DNA of 64,000 nucleotides, from positions 589,655 to 653,654 of the forward strand of contig NZ_PUHY01000004.1 of the NCBI RefSeq assembly GCF_002967765.1, in the 5' to 3' direction. The notes under the pieces were generated by a model that made no database searches, was not told the origin of the DNA, and worked only from the letters and a program-made list of their open reading frames with translations. A program made the position numbers and the translations under genes. Origin of the DNA: Blastopirellula marina. GTDB lineage: Bacteria; Planctomycetota; Planctomycetia; Pirellulales; Pirellulaceae. Positions 1 through 8,103 of this stretch are shown here, one piece after another (positions within the stretch are counted from its first letter, which is position 1; each line of letters begins with the position of its first letter).

Positions 1-20
1 CATCGTTGATCGGTCCTTCG
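1..20 (-). promoter_or_regulatory. Start codon and ribosome binding site of a gene leaving the left edge
   Basis: On the minus strand an ATG lies at positions 3-1, preceded ten bases upstream by GAAGGA (positions 19-14). This looks like the first codon of a gene that continues outside the window. In many bacteria pyrH follows rpsB-tsf in the same direction, so pyrH is a natural guess, but no coding sequence is visible to test it. Confidence 0.35.
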
Positions 21-103
21 GACACTGGAGGCAAATTGACAGGCTTGCGCTAGATTCTACCCAAGTTTCGTTTCAATGTGCAGGAGAACGACGAGCATAA
101 AAA

Positions 104-134
104 AATCCCTTGGGTTTCAAACCCAAGGGATTTT
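104..134. terminator. Bidirectional rho-independent terminator after tsf
   Basis: A perfect stem (AATCCCTTGGGTTT pairing with AAACCCAAGGGATT) with almost no loop is flanked by an A run on the left and a T run on the right, so it can work on either strand. It lies about 50 bases after the tsf stop codon and closes the rpsB-tsf unit. Confidence 0.85.
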
Positions 135-185
135 CGCTATTTGAATTAGCCCGTGCACGCCCTTGAAGGGCATCGACTCGAGAAG

Positions 186-1049
186 TTAACCTTCAGCCGA
201 TTCCTCGGACGGAGCAGCGTCGTCACCGATCACCCAATGGGTGAACGCTTTGACGGTCACGCCGTTATCTTTGGCGTACTGGCCAACGGTTTGCTTTGGT
301 TCTTTCACGAACGGTTGTTCCAGCAAAGCTTCCTGAGCGTAGAAGCTGCGGAGACGACCTTCGACCATTTTGTCGATGATGTTTTCCGGCTTGCTCGAAT
401 CCTCGTTCATCGCAGCAGCCTTGAGGATGGCACGTTCCTTTTCGACCACGGCTGGATCCAAGTCATCCTTGCTCAGCACGGAAGGATTCATGGCTGCGAC
501 GTGCATTGCGATGTCGCGAACCGCATCTTCGTTGTCGCCGTCGTACTCAACCAAAACACCGCTAACGGTGCTCGAGTTGTGGCTATAACCGCCAGCGGAA
601 CCTTCAATACGGATCATGCGACCGATATTGAAGACTTCGCGGATACGATTGAACATGTCGTCCTTCAGGTCGCCCAGCGTTTGACCTTCCTTGATTGTGG
701 AAGGCTTGGCGAGCAACTCTTCGGCAGTCGTGATGCTCGGATCGTTGGCGTAAACGCGAGCCAAGTCGTCTGCCAGGGCGATGAACTCGTCCAGCTTCGT
801 GACCGGAGCGCTTTCGCACTTGAACTCGACCATGGCGCCCTTGCCACCTTCGGTGAAGATGCTGACGCGTCCGAATTCCGTAGCACGATCACCCCGTTTG
901 ATACCTTTGACCTTGCCGTTTTCACGGAGCCACAGGATTGCCTTTTCCTCGTCGCCGCTCGACTCGGTAAGTGCTTTTTTGCATTCCATCATGGGAAGGC
1001 CGGTCTTTTCGCGAAGTGCTTTGACCGCTCCGGCGGTGATTGCCGTCAT
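186..1049 (-). CDS. tsf: Translation elongation factor Ts
   Basis: EF-Ts is the cytoplasmic nucleotide exchange factor that removes GDP from EF-Tu. The 287-residue product starts with the UBA-like domain (residues 5-50), which has the conserved TG-x-x-MM-x-CKKAL block at 16-27, followed by the exchange and dimerisation domains. The usual EF-Tu-contacting TDFV motif is not seen: the aligned place reads SAPV at residues 80-83, after the expected V-E-F-K-C-E. It lies 164 bases downstream of rpsB in the usual order and is followed by a terminator. Identity is clear from whole-length resemblance; the altered TDFV site is the only odd point. Confidence 0.96.
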   Translation of the reverse strand: MTAITAGAVKALREKTGLPMMECKKALTESSGDEEKAILWLRENGKVKGIKRGDRATEFGRVSIFTEGGKGAMVEFKCESAPVTKLDEFIALADDLARVYANDPSITTAEELLAKPSTIKEGQTLGDLKDDMFNRIREVFNIGRMIRIEGSAGGYSHNSSTVSGVLVEYDGDNEDAVRDIAMHVAAMNPSVLSKDDLDPAVVEKERAILKAAAMNEDSSKPENIIDKMVEGRLRSFYAQEALLEQPFVKEPKQTVGQYAKDNGVTVKAFTHWVIGDDAAPSEESAEG

Positions 1050-1213
1050 CTTCTTTTCTCCAAATGCTCGAAATTCGTCGCTCTAAATAGGTCAGGAGCT
1101 GTGCGTGAAAAATTCTACCGCTGCGGGTTTCCCTCGGCGAAGACCGATTTGGTTAACATTTGAAGGAGATTTCACGCACCTTCAAGGTTCACCGAGGGAC
1201 CAGGCAGCGAATC

Positions 1214-1933
1214 CTACTTGGCCGCTTGTTCCGTTTGCTGGGCAGCGTGATGCTTGCCGTCGATGGCCGCGTCGGCCATCAGCTTCAGGAACATTTCGAT
1301 CGAACGGATACCGTCGTCATTGCCTGGGATCGGCAGATCGACTTGGTCTGGATCGCAGTCGGTATCGGTCAAAGCAACCGTGGTGATTCCCAGGGACTGG
1401 GCTTCTTTGATCGCGTTCTTTTCTTTCTTCGGGTCGACGATCACCAAAGCTTCCGGCAGGCGATTCATCGTTCGCAAACCATTCAGGTTGCGGTACATCT
1501 TGCGGTACTCGCGGTTCAGCGAAGACTGCATCTTCTTGGAGTACTTGGCCAGTTCATCACCTTCGATGATCCGTTCCAGTTCTTCCAGACGGCTCAGGCG
1601 GCTACGAATGGTGCGGAAATTGGTCAACGTGCCACCGAGCCAACGTTCGTTAATGAACGGCATTCCGCAACGTTCGGCTTCACGTTCGACAGCGGCACCC
1701 GCTTGACGTTTGGTGCCGACGAACAAGACCAAGCTACCACCCTCAGAGACTTGGGCGAGGTACTTCTTGGCACGCAGAAGTCCGCGAATCGTTTCGCGAA
1801 CGTCGATGATGTGGATTTGATTCTTTTTGGCGTAGATGTAAGGGGCCATCTTCGGGTTCCACCGACTGGTTCGGTGACCGAAGTGAATACCGCATTCTAC
1901 GAGTTCTTGAACGAACTGTTGTCCGTTGGACAT
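1214..1933 (-). CDS. rpsB: 30S ribosomal protein S2
   Basis: Structural protein of the small ribosomal subunit. The 239-residue product shows the S2 hallmarks in order: [18 protein letters not shown] near residue 12, I-H-I-I-D near 40, FVGTKRQA near 72, the [11 protein letters not shown] block near 97, and VIVDP near 155. The length is normal for the family. The ATG has a clear AAGGAG about nine bases upstream. It is the first gene of the rpsB-tsf pair, and a structured stretch lies 200-300 bases upstream of the start. Confidence 0.98.
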   Translation of the reverse strand: MSNGQQFVQELVECGIHFGHRTSRWNPKMAPYIYAKKNQIHIIDVRETIRGLLRAKKYLAQVSEGGSLVLFVGTKRQAGAAVEREAERCGMPFINERWLGGTLTNFRTIRSRLSRLEELERIIEGDELAKYSKKMQSSLNREYRKMYRNLNGLRTMNRLPEALVIVDPKKEKNAIKEAQSLGITTVALTDTDCDPDQVDLPIPGNDDGIRSIEMFLKLMADAAIDGKHHAAQQTEQAAK

Positions 1934-2137
1934 GGCGCAAACTCCTTGCGTGTATGGGGTTGCCTAATGGAACAAGTACTCGAGGCTCTTAAATTGGCGC
2001 CATGCCAAGCAAGTGGAAGCGATACCTGTGTCGCCACGTCTCTAGAGACCGAAAACCTCACTTCCCGCACAGTTTTCGGAGAGATCGCGGAGATTGAATA
2101 CTCGAACCTTGGCCGGCCTTCGATGGTTGAAAGACCT

Positions 2138-2231
2138 CCCCGGTTCTTGGGTTTTCCCCCTAGGGAACTAAATGAGGGGGAAGCAAGCTAATGAAAGTAC
2201 CAGTTCCCCCGGAAATCGTCAAGAACCCCGG
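2138..2231 (-). other. Nested inverted repeats upstream of rpsB
   Basis: An outer stem pairs CGGTTCTTG (2141-2149) with CAAGAACC (2220-2227), and an inner stem pairs TTCCCCC (2154-2160) with GGGGGAA (2176-2182). The block sits between the preceding minus-strand gene (ends 2258) and rpsB (starts 1933). It could be the 3' terminator region of the upstream gene or a folded leader of rpsB. There is no clear U run, so a simple terminator is not the obvious reading. The rest of 1934-2257 shows no gene. Confidence 0.4.
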
Positions 2232-2257
2232 TCCTATCGAGATCCATCATTGACAGA

Positions 2258-2578
2258 TCAGGCCTCGTAGGCGATGCGGCATTTTGGACAATGCGCAAGG
2301 TGGGCTTGGATTAGCTTGCGTTTCTCGTCTGACTCGATGCGACCAGCTAGATAGGTTGACCTGAGATCGAGAACTTCTCGGCAGCTGATCTTGTGAGCGT
2401 ATCGCGAGTTGCTCTCAAGTATGCCCCACGTAACGAGACTTCCCGTAGCCAAGAAGAAAACGCCACCTGCGGCGAGAAATCGCCGCCGGCTTCGCCGGTT
2501 TATGTCGTGTTCTAGCGACTTCTGGAGCTTCGAGAGTTCTCCAGAAGGACAAGGAGACCACGTTTCAGGATCGGACAT
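2258..2578 (-). CDS. Small single-pass membrane protein with a zinc-finger-like tail
   Basis: A product of 106 residues from the ATG at 2578; a longer TTG start at 2656 would overlap the preceding gene but has no ribosome binding site. It has a basic N-terminal half with a putative short coiled segment (about 16-30), one membrane helix at about 34-54, and a C-terminal region with a lone Cys followed by H-x2-H-C-x2-C near the end. The latter resembles the HC-type zinc binding of anti-sigma factors, but here it follows rather than precedes the membrane segment. It comes directly after a Crp/Fnr regulator, which suggests a regulatory role. The function is not known to me. Confidence 0.6.
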   Translation of the reverse strand: MSDPETWSPCPSGELSKLQKSLEHDINRRSRRRFLAAGGVFFLATGSLVTWGILESNSRYAHKISCREVLDLRSTYLAGRIESDEKRKLIQAHLAHCPKCRIAYEA

Positions 2579-2645
2579 TGCGTGATAACCCGAGCATGGA
2601 TAGGAATCAGGGAAAGCCCAGGCGAATTCCTTTCGACGGGATGGA

Positions 2646-3407
2646 TCAGCTTCCAAAGGAATGTCTTAGGTAGACATTGGAAGGTGACTGTTGCGGGCTG
2701 GCCTCTTTAGTTTGAATCGGAGGAGCACCGACCTGGTGAGCTAGTCGATCGGGTGCTTTCAGGATGACCTTACGTCGCCCCAACTCAATTAAACCTTCGC
2801 TCTGAAGTTGGCCCAATACCACTGTGACGGTTTCTCGCGTGCTTCCCACGAGACTGGCCAAATCTTGGTGCGAAAGACGAAGCGTGATCTCTAGTCCACG
2901 AACGGTATCGCGTCCGTATTGCTCGGCCAGTTCAAGAAGGAGGTGACAAATTCGCTCGCGGTTGGATAGATACAGCAGATGCTTCACGCGGCGTTCGATC
3001 CGCTGGCGGCGAACTCCAATGATCTTCGTAATGCCGAGGCAAAGTCCTTGATGTTCTTCCATAAGTTGGCAGAGCGCATCGCCCGATATCGCCACCACGC
3101 GGGCATCTTCGACGGCTTCAGCGTATTCGTCTCGATTGCCAACATTCAAAATAGCGAGCTCGCCGAAAATCTCGCCAGGTTCGATAAACGCGAGGATCGA
3201 TTGCTTGCCGTCGCCAGTTAGGTGGCAGATTTTAATGCGGCCACTTGCAAGCACGAGCACAGAATCCGCTTCATCCGCCGGCAAATAGACCGGCGAGCCC
3301 TTTGAAACATTCTTGACGCGCGAATTTGCTTCCAAACGTCGAAGTTGCTCAGGGGTGCACGATTCAAAAAGGCGGCAAGCTTTCAGGTACCAAAGCTGTC
3401 CTGACAT
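2646..3407 (-). CDS. Crp/Fnr family transcriptional regulator
   Basis: A DNA-binding regulator of 253 residues. The N-terminal half (about 10-125) is a cyclic-nucleotide-binding-type beta barrel, with a G-E-I-F-G-E-L-A segment like the phosphate-binding cassette. A long dimerisation helix follows, then a winged helix-turn-helix (about 170-205) with LSHQDLASLVGSTRETVT as helix-turn-recognition helix. The FNR-type set of iron-sulfur cysteines is not evident, so the ligand is unknown. The start is the ATG at 3407, with GAGAGGAAG eight bases upstream; an earlier GTG at 3491 lacks such a site. The small zinc-finger-like membrane protein follows closely. Confidence 0.9.
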   Translation of the reverse strand: MSGQLWYLKACRLFESCTPEQLRRLEANSRVKNVSKGSPVYLPADEADSVLVLASGRIKICHLTGDGKQSILAFIEPGEIFGELAILNVGNRDEYAEAVEDARVVAISGDALCQLMEEHQGLCLGITKIIGVRRQRIERRVKHLLYLSNRERICHLLLELAEQYGRDTVRGLEITLRLSHQDLASLVGSTRETVTVVLGQLQSEGLIELGRRKVILKAPDRLAHQVGAPPIQTKEASPQQSPSNVYLRHSFGS

Positions 3408-3590
3408 GAGTCTTCCTCTCGTGGGCCGGTCATTGCCCCAAAATAAGGTGAGAGGCAATTTGAATTCAGTGGTTGGAAGCTTCGATGCCACTTGAAGTGC
3501 CCCAGTTACACGGAATTCGGGGCTTCACGAGAGAAACTTGGTCGCGGGCTAAGTAATGTATGGAATCTTACCAAAACCACTTAGCGCATT

Positions 3591-3618
3591 AAAAAAGCAC
3601 GCCATGAAGGACGTGCTT
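3591..3618 (-). terminator. Terminator after tRNA-Gln
   Basis: On the minus strand AAGCACG and CGTGCTT form a seven-base-pair stem followed by a U run, starting four bases past the tRNA 3' end. Confidence 0.75.
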
Positions 3619-3621
3619 AAG

Positions 3622-3692
3622 CTACCCCCCGAGGATTTGAACCTCGACTGACAGAGCCAAAATCTGTAGTGCTACCATTACACTAGGGGGTA
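3622..3692 (-). tRNA. tRNA-Gln (anticodon UUG)
   Basis: A 71-base cloverleaf. The acceptor stem TACCCCC pairs with GGGGGTA, the anticodon arm ACAGA-TTTTGGC-TCTGT carries TTG at positions 34-36, and the T arm carries GGTTCAAATCC. The gene does not encode CCA. The discriminator base is G. A terminator follows at once, so it is a stand-alone transcript. Confidence 0.95.
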
Positions 3693-3780
3693 ATTCCCGT
3701 TCAAGGGAGAATAGATAGTAGCGGAAACATGGCGTCTCCGACAAGAGGACCCCAGTAACATTCGTTAGGTTCGCCTAGGT

Positions 3781-4446
3781 TTAGGACGACATCCGCGAAG
3801 TCATCGCGAATGAAAGTTGTTCCATTTCTATTGCCAAATCGACGCCGATCACCGTTATATGATCAGGCAGTTTTAAGGTAACCGCAGCAAAGTTGAGGAT
3901 GCCACAAATACCGGCGGCAACTAATTTCTCGGCGACTTCCTGGGCGGCCGTGGCCGGCACGGCGAGAATTGCCAGCTGGATTGATTTTTCCTGAACGATC
4001 TTATCGAGGTCGTCCAAATTGTAGACCGGGATACTTTCAATTTCCGTACCTACGATTCGCTGATCTAAATCAAACGCGGCGACCGTATTAAAGCCTTGAT
4101 GCGAGAAGCCTCGGTATCCCAACAGGGCACGGCCGAGATTACCAACGCCAACCAAAGCCACTGGCCAACGCTGATCTGTCCCCATGATTTGCCGGATCGT
4201 GGCGATCAATTCTGAGCAGCGGTAGCCAACACCGGGGTAGCCAAATTGACCGAAATTCGCGAGATCTTTACGGACTTGAGCATCGGAGAAGCCCAGCATT
4301 TCACCCAGCTTGGTGCTGCTGGTTGTCTCGATGCCTGCACGTTCGAGGCGTGAAAGTTCACGCAGGTAAAGACTCAAGCGACTAACAACCGCTTTTGATA
4401 CGCGATTATCGCTGGAACTCTTTTTATTGTCTTTGCTCTTCGCCAT
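3781..4446 (-). CDS. rex: Redox-sensing transcriptional repressor Rex
   Basis: Rex binds NADH or NAD+ and represses fermentative and respiratory genes when NADH is low. The 221-residue product has the N-terminal winged helix (about 15-85) with SRLSLYLREL at its start and the DNA-contacting V-R-K-D-L-x-x-F-G-x-F-G-x-x-G-x-G-Y block. A Rossmann domain with the G-V-G-N-L-G-R-A-L nucleotide loop near residue 100 follows, then the C-terminal helix with F-A that swaps between subunits. A Lys/Ser-rich tail of about 15 residues precedes the conserved part. It lies alone between tRNA-Gln and a pseudopilin gene. Confidence 0.95.
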   Translation of the reverse strand: MAKSKDNKKSSSDNRVSKAVVSRLSLYLRELSRLERAGIETTSSTKLGEMLGFSDAQVRKDLANFGQFGYPGVGYRCSELIATIRQIMGTDQRWPVALVGVGNLGRALLGYRGFSHQGFNTVAAFDLDQRIVGTEIESIPVYNLDDLDKIVQEKSIQLAILAVPATAAQEVAEKLVAAGICGILNFAAVTLKLPDHITVIGVDLAIEMEQLSFAMTSRMSS

Positions 4447-4582
4447 GGTCTACGTCGAACGTTCGCTAGGCAGCGACCGGGGTTTCGGGCTACGCGTATG
4501 GATGAGCCCTCAACTCTAACCTGTCGGCTAACTGCCCAACAAGGGTGGTTTCGTCCAGGAAGACCAGTCAAGAAGCAGCAAT

Positions 4583-4609
4583 AGCCTGGTCAGGAAACCT
4601 AACCAGGCT
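4583..4609 (-). terminator. Hairpin after the pseudopilin gene
   Basis: AGCCTGGT and ACCAGGCT pair around an 11-base loop, about 35 bases after the stop codon of the pseudopilin gene. Only a weak U tract follows on the minus strand. Confidence 0.5.
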
Positions 4610-4644
4610 TTGCGATGATTCAACAACACGTTGTTTGAGTGGGC

Positions 4645-5076
4645 TTATTCGTCTTTCAGGTCTTCGTAGTTGATCCAGATCTCGCCCGTGTTCGTGTTGT
4701 ACAGCCATCCGTCGGTGGTGTTGAAATCGGTCGACGTCGGAGCTGCCGTCAGGGTCTTCACCGAGTTGCTGTTGGTGAAGCTGTTGACGGGGATTTTTGT
4801 GATGTAAGGTCCGAAGGTGCCACCAGCATTTCCGTCAACATCAGTGGCAATGGTCAGCTCGTTGAGCGTGGCGGAGGGGACATCACCTTCGTGCTGGGCA
4901 CGATAAAGCTGAATCTGCGAACGCAATGTGTGTAGGTTCAGCATGACGCTACTTTTCTTCGCATCCGTGGTCGAATCCGTAAACTGCGGGATCACAGTCG
5001 CCGCCAGTACGGCCAGGATCACGACCACGATCAGTACCTCGATGAGCGTGAAACCGGCTTTCTTGAATTGTGACAT
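4645..5076 (-). CDS. Type II secretion / type IV pilus pseudopilin
   Basis: A pilin-like subunit of an export or pilus filament. Starting at the ATG at 5076 the product is 143 residues and begins MSQFKKAG followed by FTLIEVL. This is the prepilin peptidase site: cleavage is expected after Gly8, and Glu13 is the conserved Glu5 of the mature chain. A 20-residue hydrophobic helix follows, then a polar C-terminal domain with the G-T-F-G-P-Y segment common in GspG/H-type proteins. No other secretion gene is nearby, so the system it serves lies elsewhere. The alternative upstream starts would mask the leader and are unlikely. Confidence 0.88.
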   Translation of the reverse strand: MSQFKKAGFTLIEVLIVVVILAVLAATVIPQFTDSTTDAKKSSVMLNLHTLRSQIQLYRAQHEGDVPSATLNELTIATDVDGNAGGTFGPYITKIPVNSFTNSNSVKTLTAAPTSTDFNTTDGWLYNTNTGEIWINYEDLKDE

Positions 5077-5748
5077 TTCGTTTTGACTCCAAGTCAGAAT
5101 TTGCTGCATGCCCGAGAGTAGCGACAGGGGCTTCAGCGGTTGTTTCTTCTTTTTGACGTTCGTGTTGTTGGTTGGAAAGCGAAAGGGTTTTTCGCCTTCT
5201 GAAGGTAGATACGTCACGGAAATTGCCGGTCAAGAAGATTTTGATGTATCGCTATCAGAACCCTCCAAAAGTATGGAGTAATTGCTGTGCTAGCGTCATC
5301 ATCTGAGCCTCGTCTTAACAAAACGTCATCTGCGGTGTCAGCAATAAACCAGCGAACGCATCGGAAAAACTAGGTTGTTCGGGATGAACGGGTTATTTAG
5401 TACAGCCGGCATGATTGTAAATGCCGTGCGTCAAAGGCGCATCCGTCGCAATGCTTGCATGTTATTCACGCGGAGACATCTTCCTATCTTTTGGAGAACA
5501 CCTATTTGTTCACTCTCAAGCATCTATCCCAAATTGACGATACAGAAGGACATCTGGATGCCAATTAGGTGGCTTGGGTAGTCAGTGCATGACACAAAAG
5601 ATGCCACGAATGCGGTGTCCAGGTGAACGGGCGATAGCAGGAGATATTGCACGAATCAATGTTTGAGGGCACAGGACACGGCAAGGATTTGCCCAAACCA
5701 GGCCAGGCCCTTAGTCGTACGGCGTTTTGTCATCGAAGGAGAAGGAAA
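5077..5748. other. Intergenic region without a convincing gene
   Basis: About 670 bases between the divergent pseudopilin and YTV-repeat genes. It must hold the promoters of both. One short plus-strand reading frame (5375-5581) lacks a ribosome binding site and family features. I see no repeat or RNA gene here. The last part carries the AAGGAGAAGGAAA ribosome binding site of the downstream gene (5737-5748). Confidence 0.5.
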
Positions 5749-7305
5749 ATGCGAGCTGTATTGGGATTGCCGCTGCTTGCAGTCATGTTGGCTGCTTTCA
5801 CGGCGAACTCGGCTGAAGCCGCTTATGGCGGTTTGTTCAGCTTCCGAAATTGTGGCTGTTGCGAGCCAGCCACGTATGAATGCTGCAAAAAGCAGTGCTA
5901 CACGGTCAACAAGACCTGCAAAGAGGTCGTGTACGAACAGCAAGAACAAACTTGCTACAAGACCGTGTACGAAAAGGTGTGGGAAGATAAGACGATCGAT
6001 TGCGTGACCTACGAAACGGAAACACGCTACAAAGATTGCACCTACACCACGTGCAAACCAGTTTGGGAAACCAAGACCCGCACCGTGAACTACACGACGT
6101 GCAAGCCAGTCTGGGAAACCCGAACCAAAGACATTTGCTACACCGTGTGCAAGCCAGTCTGGGAAACCAAGACCAAGGAAATTTGCTACACCGTGTGCAA
6201 GCCAGTTTGGGAAACCAAGACCAAGGAAATCTGCTACACCGTGTGCAAACCAGTCTGGGAAACCAAGACCAAGGACATCTGCTACACCGTGTGCAAGCCA
6301 GTCTGGGAAACCAAGACCAAGGACATTTGCTACACCGTGTGCAAGCCAGTCTGGGAAACCAAGACCAAGGACATCTGCTACACCGTGTGCAAGCCTGTCT
6401 ACGAAACGAAGTATCGTGACGTTTGCGAAACGATCTGCAAGCCAGTTCACTACACCAAGACCGTGAAGGTTTGTGGCGGTCACTGGGAAACCAAGACCGA
6501 AACCATTCCTGGTCCGGTTGTGAAGAAGTGCATCCAGGAACCTGGTTGCTGGACTTGGGATCCTTGCTGCTGCAAGTGCGTCTACTGCCCTGGTGAATCC
6601 AAGGTTGTGGAAGTTCAGTGCCCACCTAAGACCTGCTGCAAAAAGGTCTGGGTTCCAGAAGTGACTGAAAAGCAAGTGGATTGCGTTCGCTACGAACACG
6701 AAACCATCACCAAGCAAGTTCCTTACAAAGTGTGCCGTATGGAAAAGGAACAGCGTACCAAGACTTGCACCTACAAGGTTTGCAAGATGGTGCCTGAGCA
6801 GCACACCAAGACCTGTACCTACAAGGTCTGCAAGATGGTTCCGGAACAACGCGTGAAGACCTGCACTTACAAGGTCTGCCACATGGTGAAGGAAAACAAG
6901 ACCAAGACTTGCACCTACAAGGTCTGCAAGATGGTTCCTGAGCAGCGTACCAAGACTTGCACCTACAAGGTTTGCAAGATGGTGCCTGAACAGCGAGTCA
7001 AGACTTGCACCTACAAGGTTTGCAAGATGGTCAAGGAATGCCACACGAAGGAAGTGCCTTACAAGGTGTGCAAGATGGTCCAAGAGACCCACACCAAGCA
7101 GGTTCCTTACTGCGTGAAGAAGCCTGTCCACACCACGAAGACTGTCAAGGTCTGCAAGTGTGTGCCTAAGCAGGTTGCTTACACCGTCACCCGCTGCGTG
7201 CCGAAGGTCGTCTGCAAGACGGTCCCCGTCACGGTCTGCTGCCCGGTTCCTTGTGATCCGTGCTGCGGCGAAGCAGCTGCCAGCGATTGCGGCTGTGGTG
7301 CGTAA
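5749..7305 (+). CDS. Cysteine-rich YTV-repeat surface protein
   Basis: A secreted repeat protein of 518 residues of the planctomycete YTV family, which is linked to the cell surface; the exact role is not known to me. The start is the ATG at 5749 with a very strong AAGGAGAAGGA, and residues 1-24 form a signal peptide ending near NSAEA. Two arrays of 16-residue units follow: residues 102-245 (CKPVWETKTKDICYTV type) and 329-456 (CKMVPEQRTKTCTYKV type). They are separated by a non-repeat linker containing W-T-W-D-P-C-C-C-K-C. Cysteines sit at fixed places in every unit, so extensive disulfide cross-linking is likely. The C-terminus is again Cys-rich. Lys and Glu are balanced. The gene is monocistronic, with a strong terminator. 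Confidence 0.9.
   Translation: MRAVLGLPLLAVMLAAFTANSAEAAYGGLFSFRNCGCCEPATYECCKKQCYTVNKTCKEVVYEQQEQTCYKTVYEKVWEDKTIDCVTYETETRYKDCTYTTCKPVWETKTRTVNYTTCKPVWETRTKDICYTVCKPVWETKTKEICYTVCKPVWETKTKEICYTVCKPVWETKTKDICYTVCKPVWETKTKDICYTVCKPVWETKTKDICYTVCKPVYETKYRDVCETICKPVHYTKTVKVCGGHWETKTETIPGPVVKKCIQEPGCWTWDPCCCKCVYCPGESKVVEVQCPPKTCCKKVWVPEVTEKQVDCVRYEHETITKQVPYKVCRMEKEQRTKTCTYKVCKMVPEQHTKTCTYKVCKMVPEQRVKTCTYKVCHMVKENKTKTCTYKVCKMVPEQRTKTCTYKVCKMVPEQRVKTCTYKVCKMVKECHTKEVPYKVCKMVQETHTKQVPYCVKKPVHTTKTVKVCKCVPKQVAYTVTRCVPKVVCKTVPVTVCCPVPCDPCCGEAAASDCGCGA
6052..6483 (+). repeat. 48-bp tandem array, first half of the YTV gene (nine units)
   Basis: Nine 48-base units each encode one 16-residue CKPV-W-E-T type repeat. 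The central five are nearly identical at DNA level, differing mostly in one Lys-Glu/Lys-Asp codon and in synonymous changes; the outer units are more diverged. This points to recent unit duplication in the middle of the array. Confidence 0.9.
6733..7116 (+). repeat. 48-bp tandem array, second half of the YTV gene (eight units)
   Basis: Eight 48-base units encode CKMV-P-E-Q type repeats of 16 residues. The period matches that of the first array, but the consensus differs. The units vary more than the core of the first array. The last two change to K-E-V-P-Y and K-Q-V-P-Y and lead into the unique C-terminus. Confidence 0.88.
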
Positions 7306-7321
7306 CGTTGCAAAACCGGCT

Positions 7322-7350
7322 CCTTGGACTCTCTGCCGGAGAGTCTAAGG
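7322..7350 (+). terminator. Hairpin just after the YTV gene
   Basis: CCTTGGACTCTC pairs with GAGAGTCTAAGG (one mismatch) around a short loop, 17 bases past the stop codon. There is no U run, so it may be a 3' stabilising stem in front of the true terminator at 7368-7402. Confidence 0.5.
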
Positions 7351-7367
7351 CACTGGCCTGGTAGTAT

Positions 7368-7402
7368 AGCGGCTCGAGACTTCGGTCTCGGGTCGCTTTT
7401 TT
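7368..7402 (+). terminator. Strong terminator with UUCG loop
   Basis: A 13-base-pair stem (two wobble pairs) capped by the very stable TTCG tetraloop is followed at once by six T. It ends the YTV transcript and insulates folA. Confidence 0.9.
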
Positions 7403-7438
7403 CGTTTCTTGTTTCCAGCTCACCAGATAGGGGCGAAC

Positions 7439-7927
7439 GTGACAGAAAATACCGACTCCCAGCTTCCTGTAATCCTGATCGGCGCGATGACTCGCGATCG
7501 AGTCATTGGCCAAGACGATCACATGCCATGGGACATCCCGGAAGAATATCAGACGTTCGTGGATAGTATTCGTGGGCAAACGGTCATCATGGGACGTAAG
7601 TCGTACGAGATCTTTGGCGCGGATCTAACGAGCGAGCATACCGTCGTGATCTCGCGTAGTCGGCCAAGTCTCGGAGTTTTGGTTGTTTCCTCGATCGAAG
7701 CGGCACTCGAACAAGCACGTTCCTATAGAAAACAAATTTTCATCGCAGGCGGCGCCCAGATCTACCGCCTTGGATTACCGCACGCTGATCGAATGTATCT
7801 TAGCGAAATCAAGAAAGAGTATGATGGCGATAGTTACTTTCCCGAGTTTGATCTCGCCGAATGGGAAATCACGCGCGAAGAAGACCATTCGAAATTCATT
7901 TATCGACAGTGGCGACGTAAACGATAG
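7439..7927 (+). CDS. folA: Dihydrofolate reductase
   Basis: Reduces dihydrofolate to tetrahydrofolate with NADPH. The 163-residue product shows I-G-A-M-T-R-D-R-V-I-G near the N-terminus, then the M-P-W-D-I-P-E-E substrate and catalytic loop near residue 30, M-G-R-K-S-Y-E (NADPH binding) near 53, and the G-G-A-Q-I-Y motif near 105. The length is normal. The GTG at 7439 was chosen because an AGGGGCG lies just upstream; a TTG at 7409 would add ten residues that do not resemble the family. It stands alone, with no thyA beside it. Confidence 0.93.
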   Translation: MTENTDSQLPVILIGAMTRDRVIGQDDHMPWDIPEEYQTFVDSIRGQTVIMGRKSYEIFGADLTSEHTVVISRSRPSLGVLVVSSIEAALEQARSYRKQIFIAGGAQIYRLGLPHADRMYLSEIKKEYDGDSYFPEFDLAEWEITREEDHSKFIYRQWRRKR

Positions 7928-8103
7928 TCCGCCTTCCGCAATCGGCCGGCAATTTGATTGCCCGGGATATTTGTGTTCGCTCGGTATTGCGTAACGTCAG
8001 AACACGCTCCACCGTCGCCTCACACTGCCGACCAGAAGAGAGGTACTCCGGCCGAACGGAATGACGTTGGATGCATCGCAACATAGAGAAGTTAACCGAA
8101 AGC

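Noticed and set aside
153..2191. Plus-strand reading frames opposite tsf and rpsB
   Set aside because: They are shadows of two highly conserved minus-strand genes, and their products resemble no family.
5375..5581. Short plus-strand frame upstream of the YTV gene
   Set aside because: No ribosome binding site, no family pattern, and ordinary-looking intergenic base content.
6052..7116. Possible CRISPR array
   Set aside because: The 48-base units are contiguous, in frame, without spacers, and encode a secreted repeat protein.
5656..7131. Long minus-strand reading frame across the YTV gene (about 491 codons)
   Set aside because: It is the mirror of the 48-base repeats: Cys and Lys codons on the plus strand avoid stops in the opposite frame. 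It has no ribosome binding site, and the repeat product (H-L-A-N-L-V-G-A-S-L type) is an artefact.
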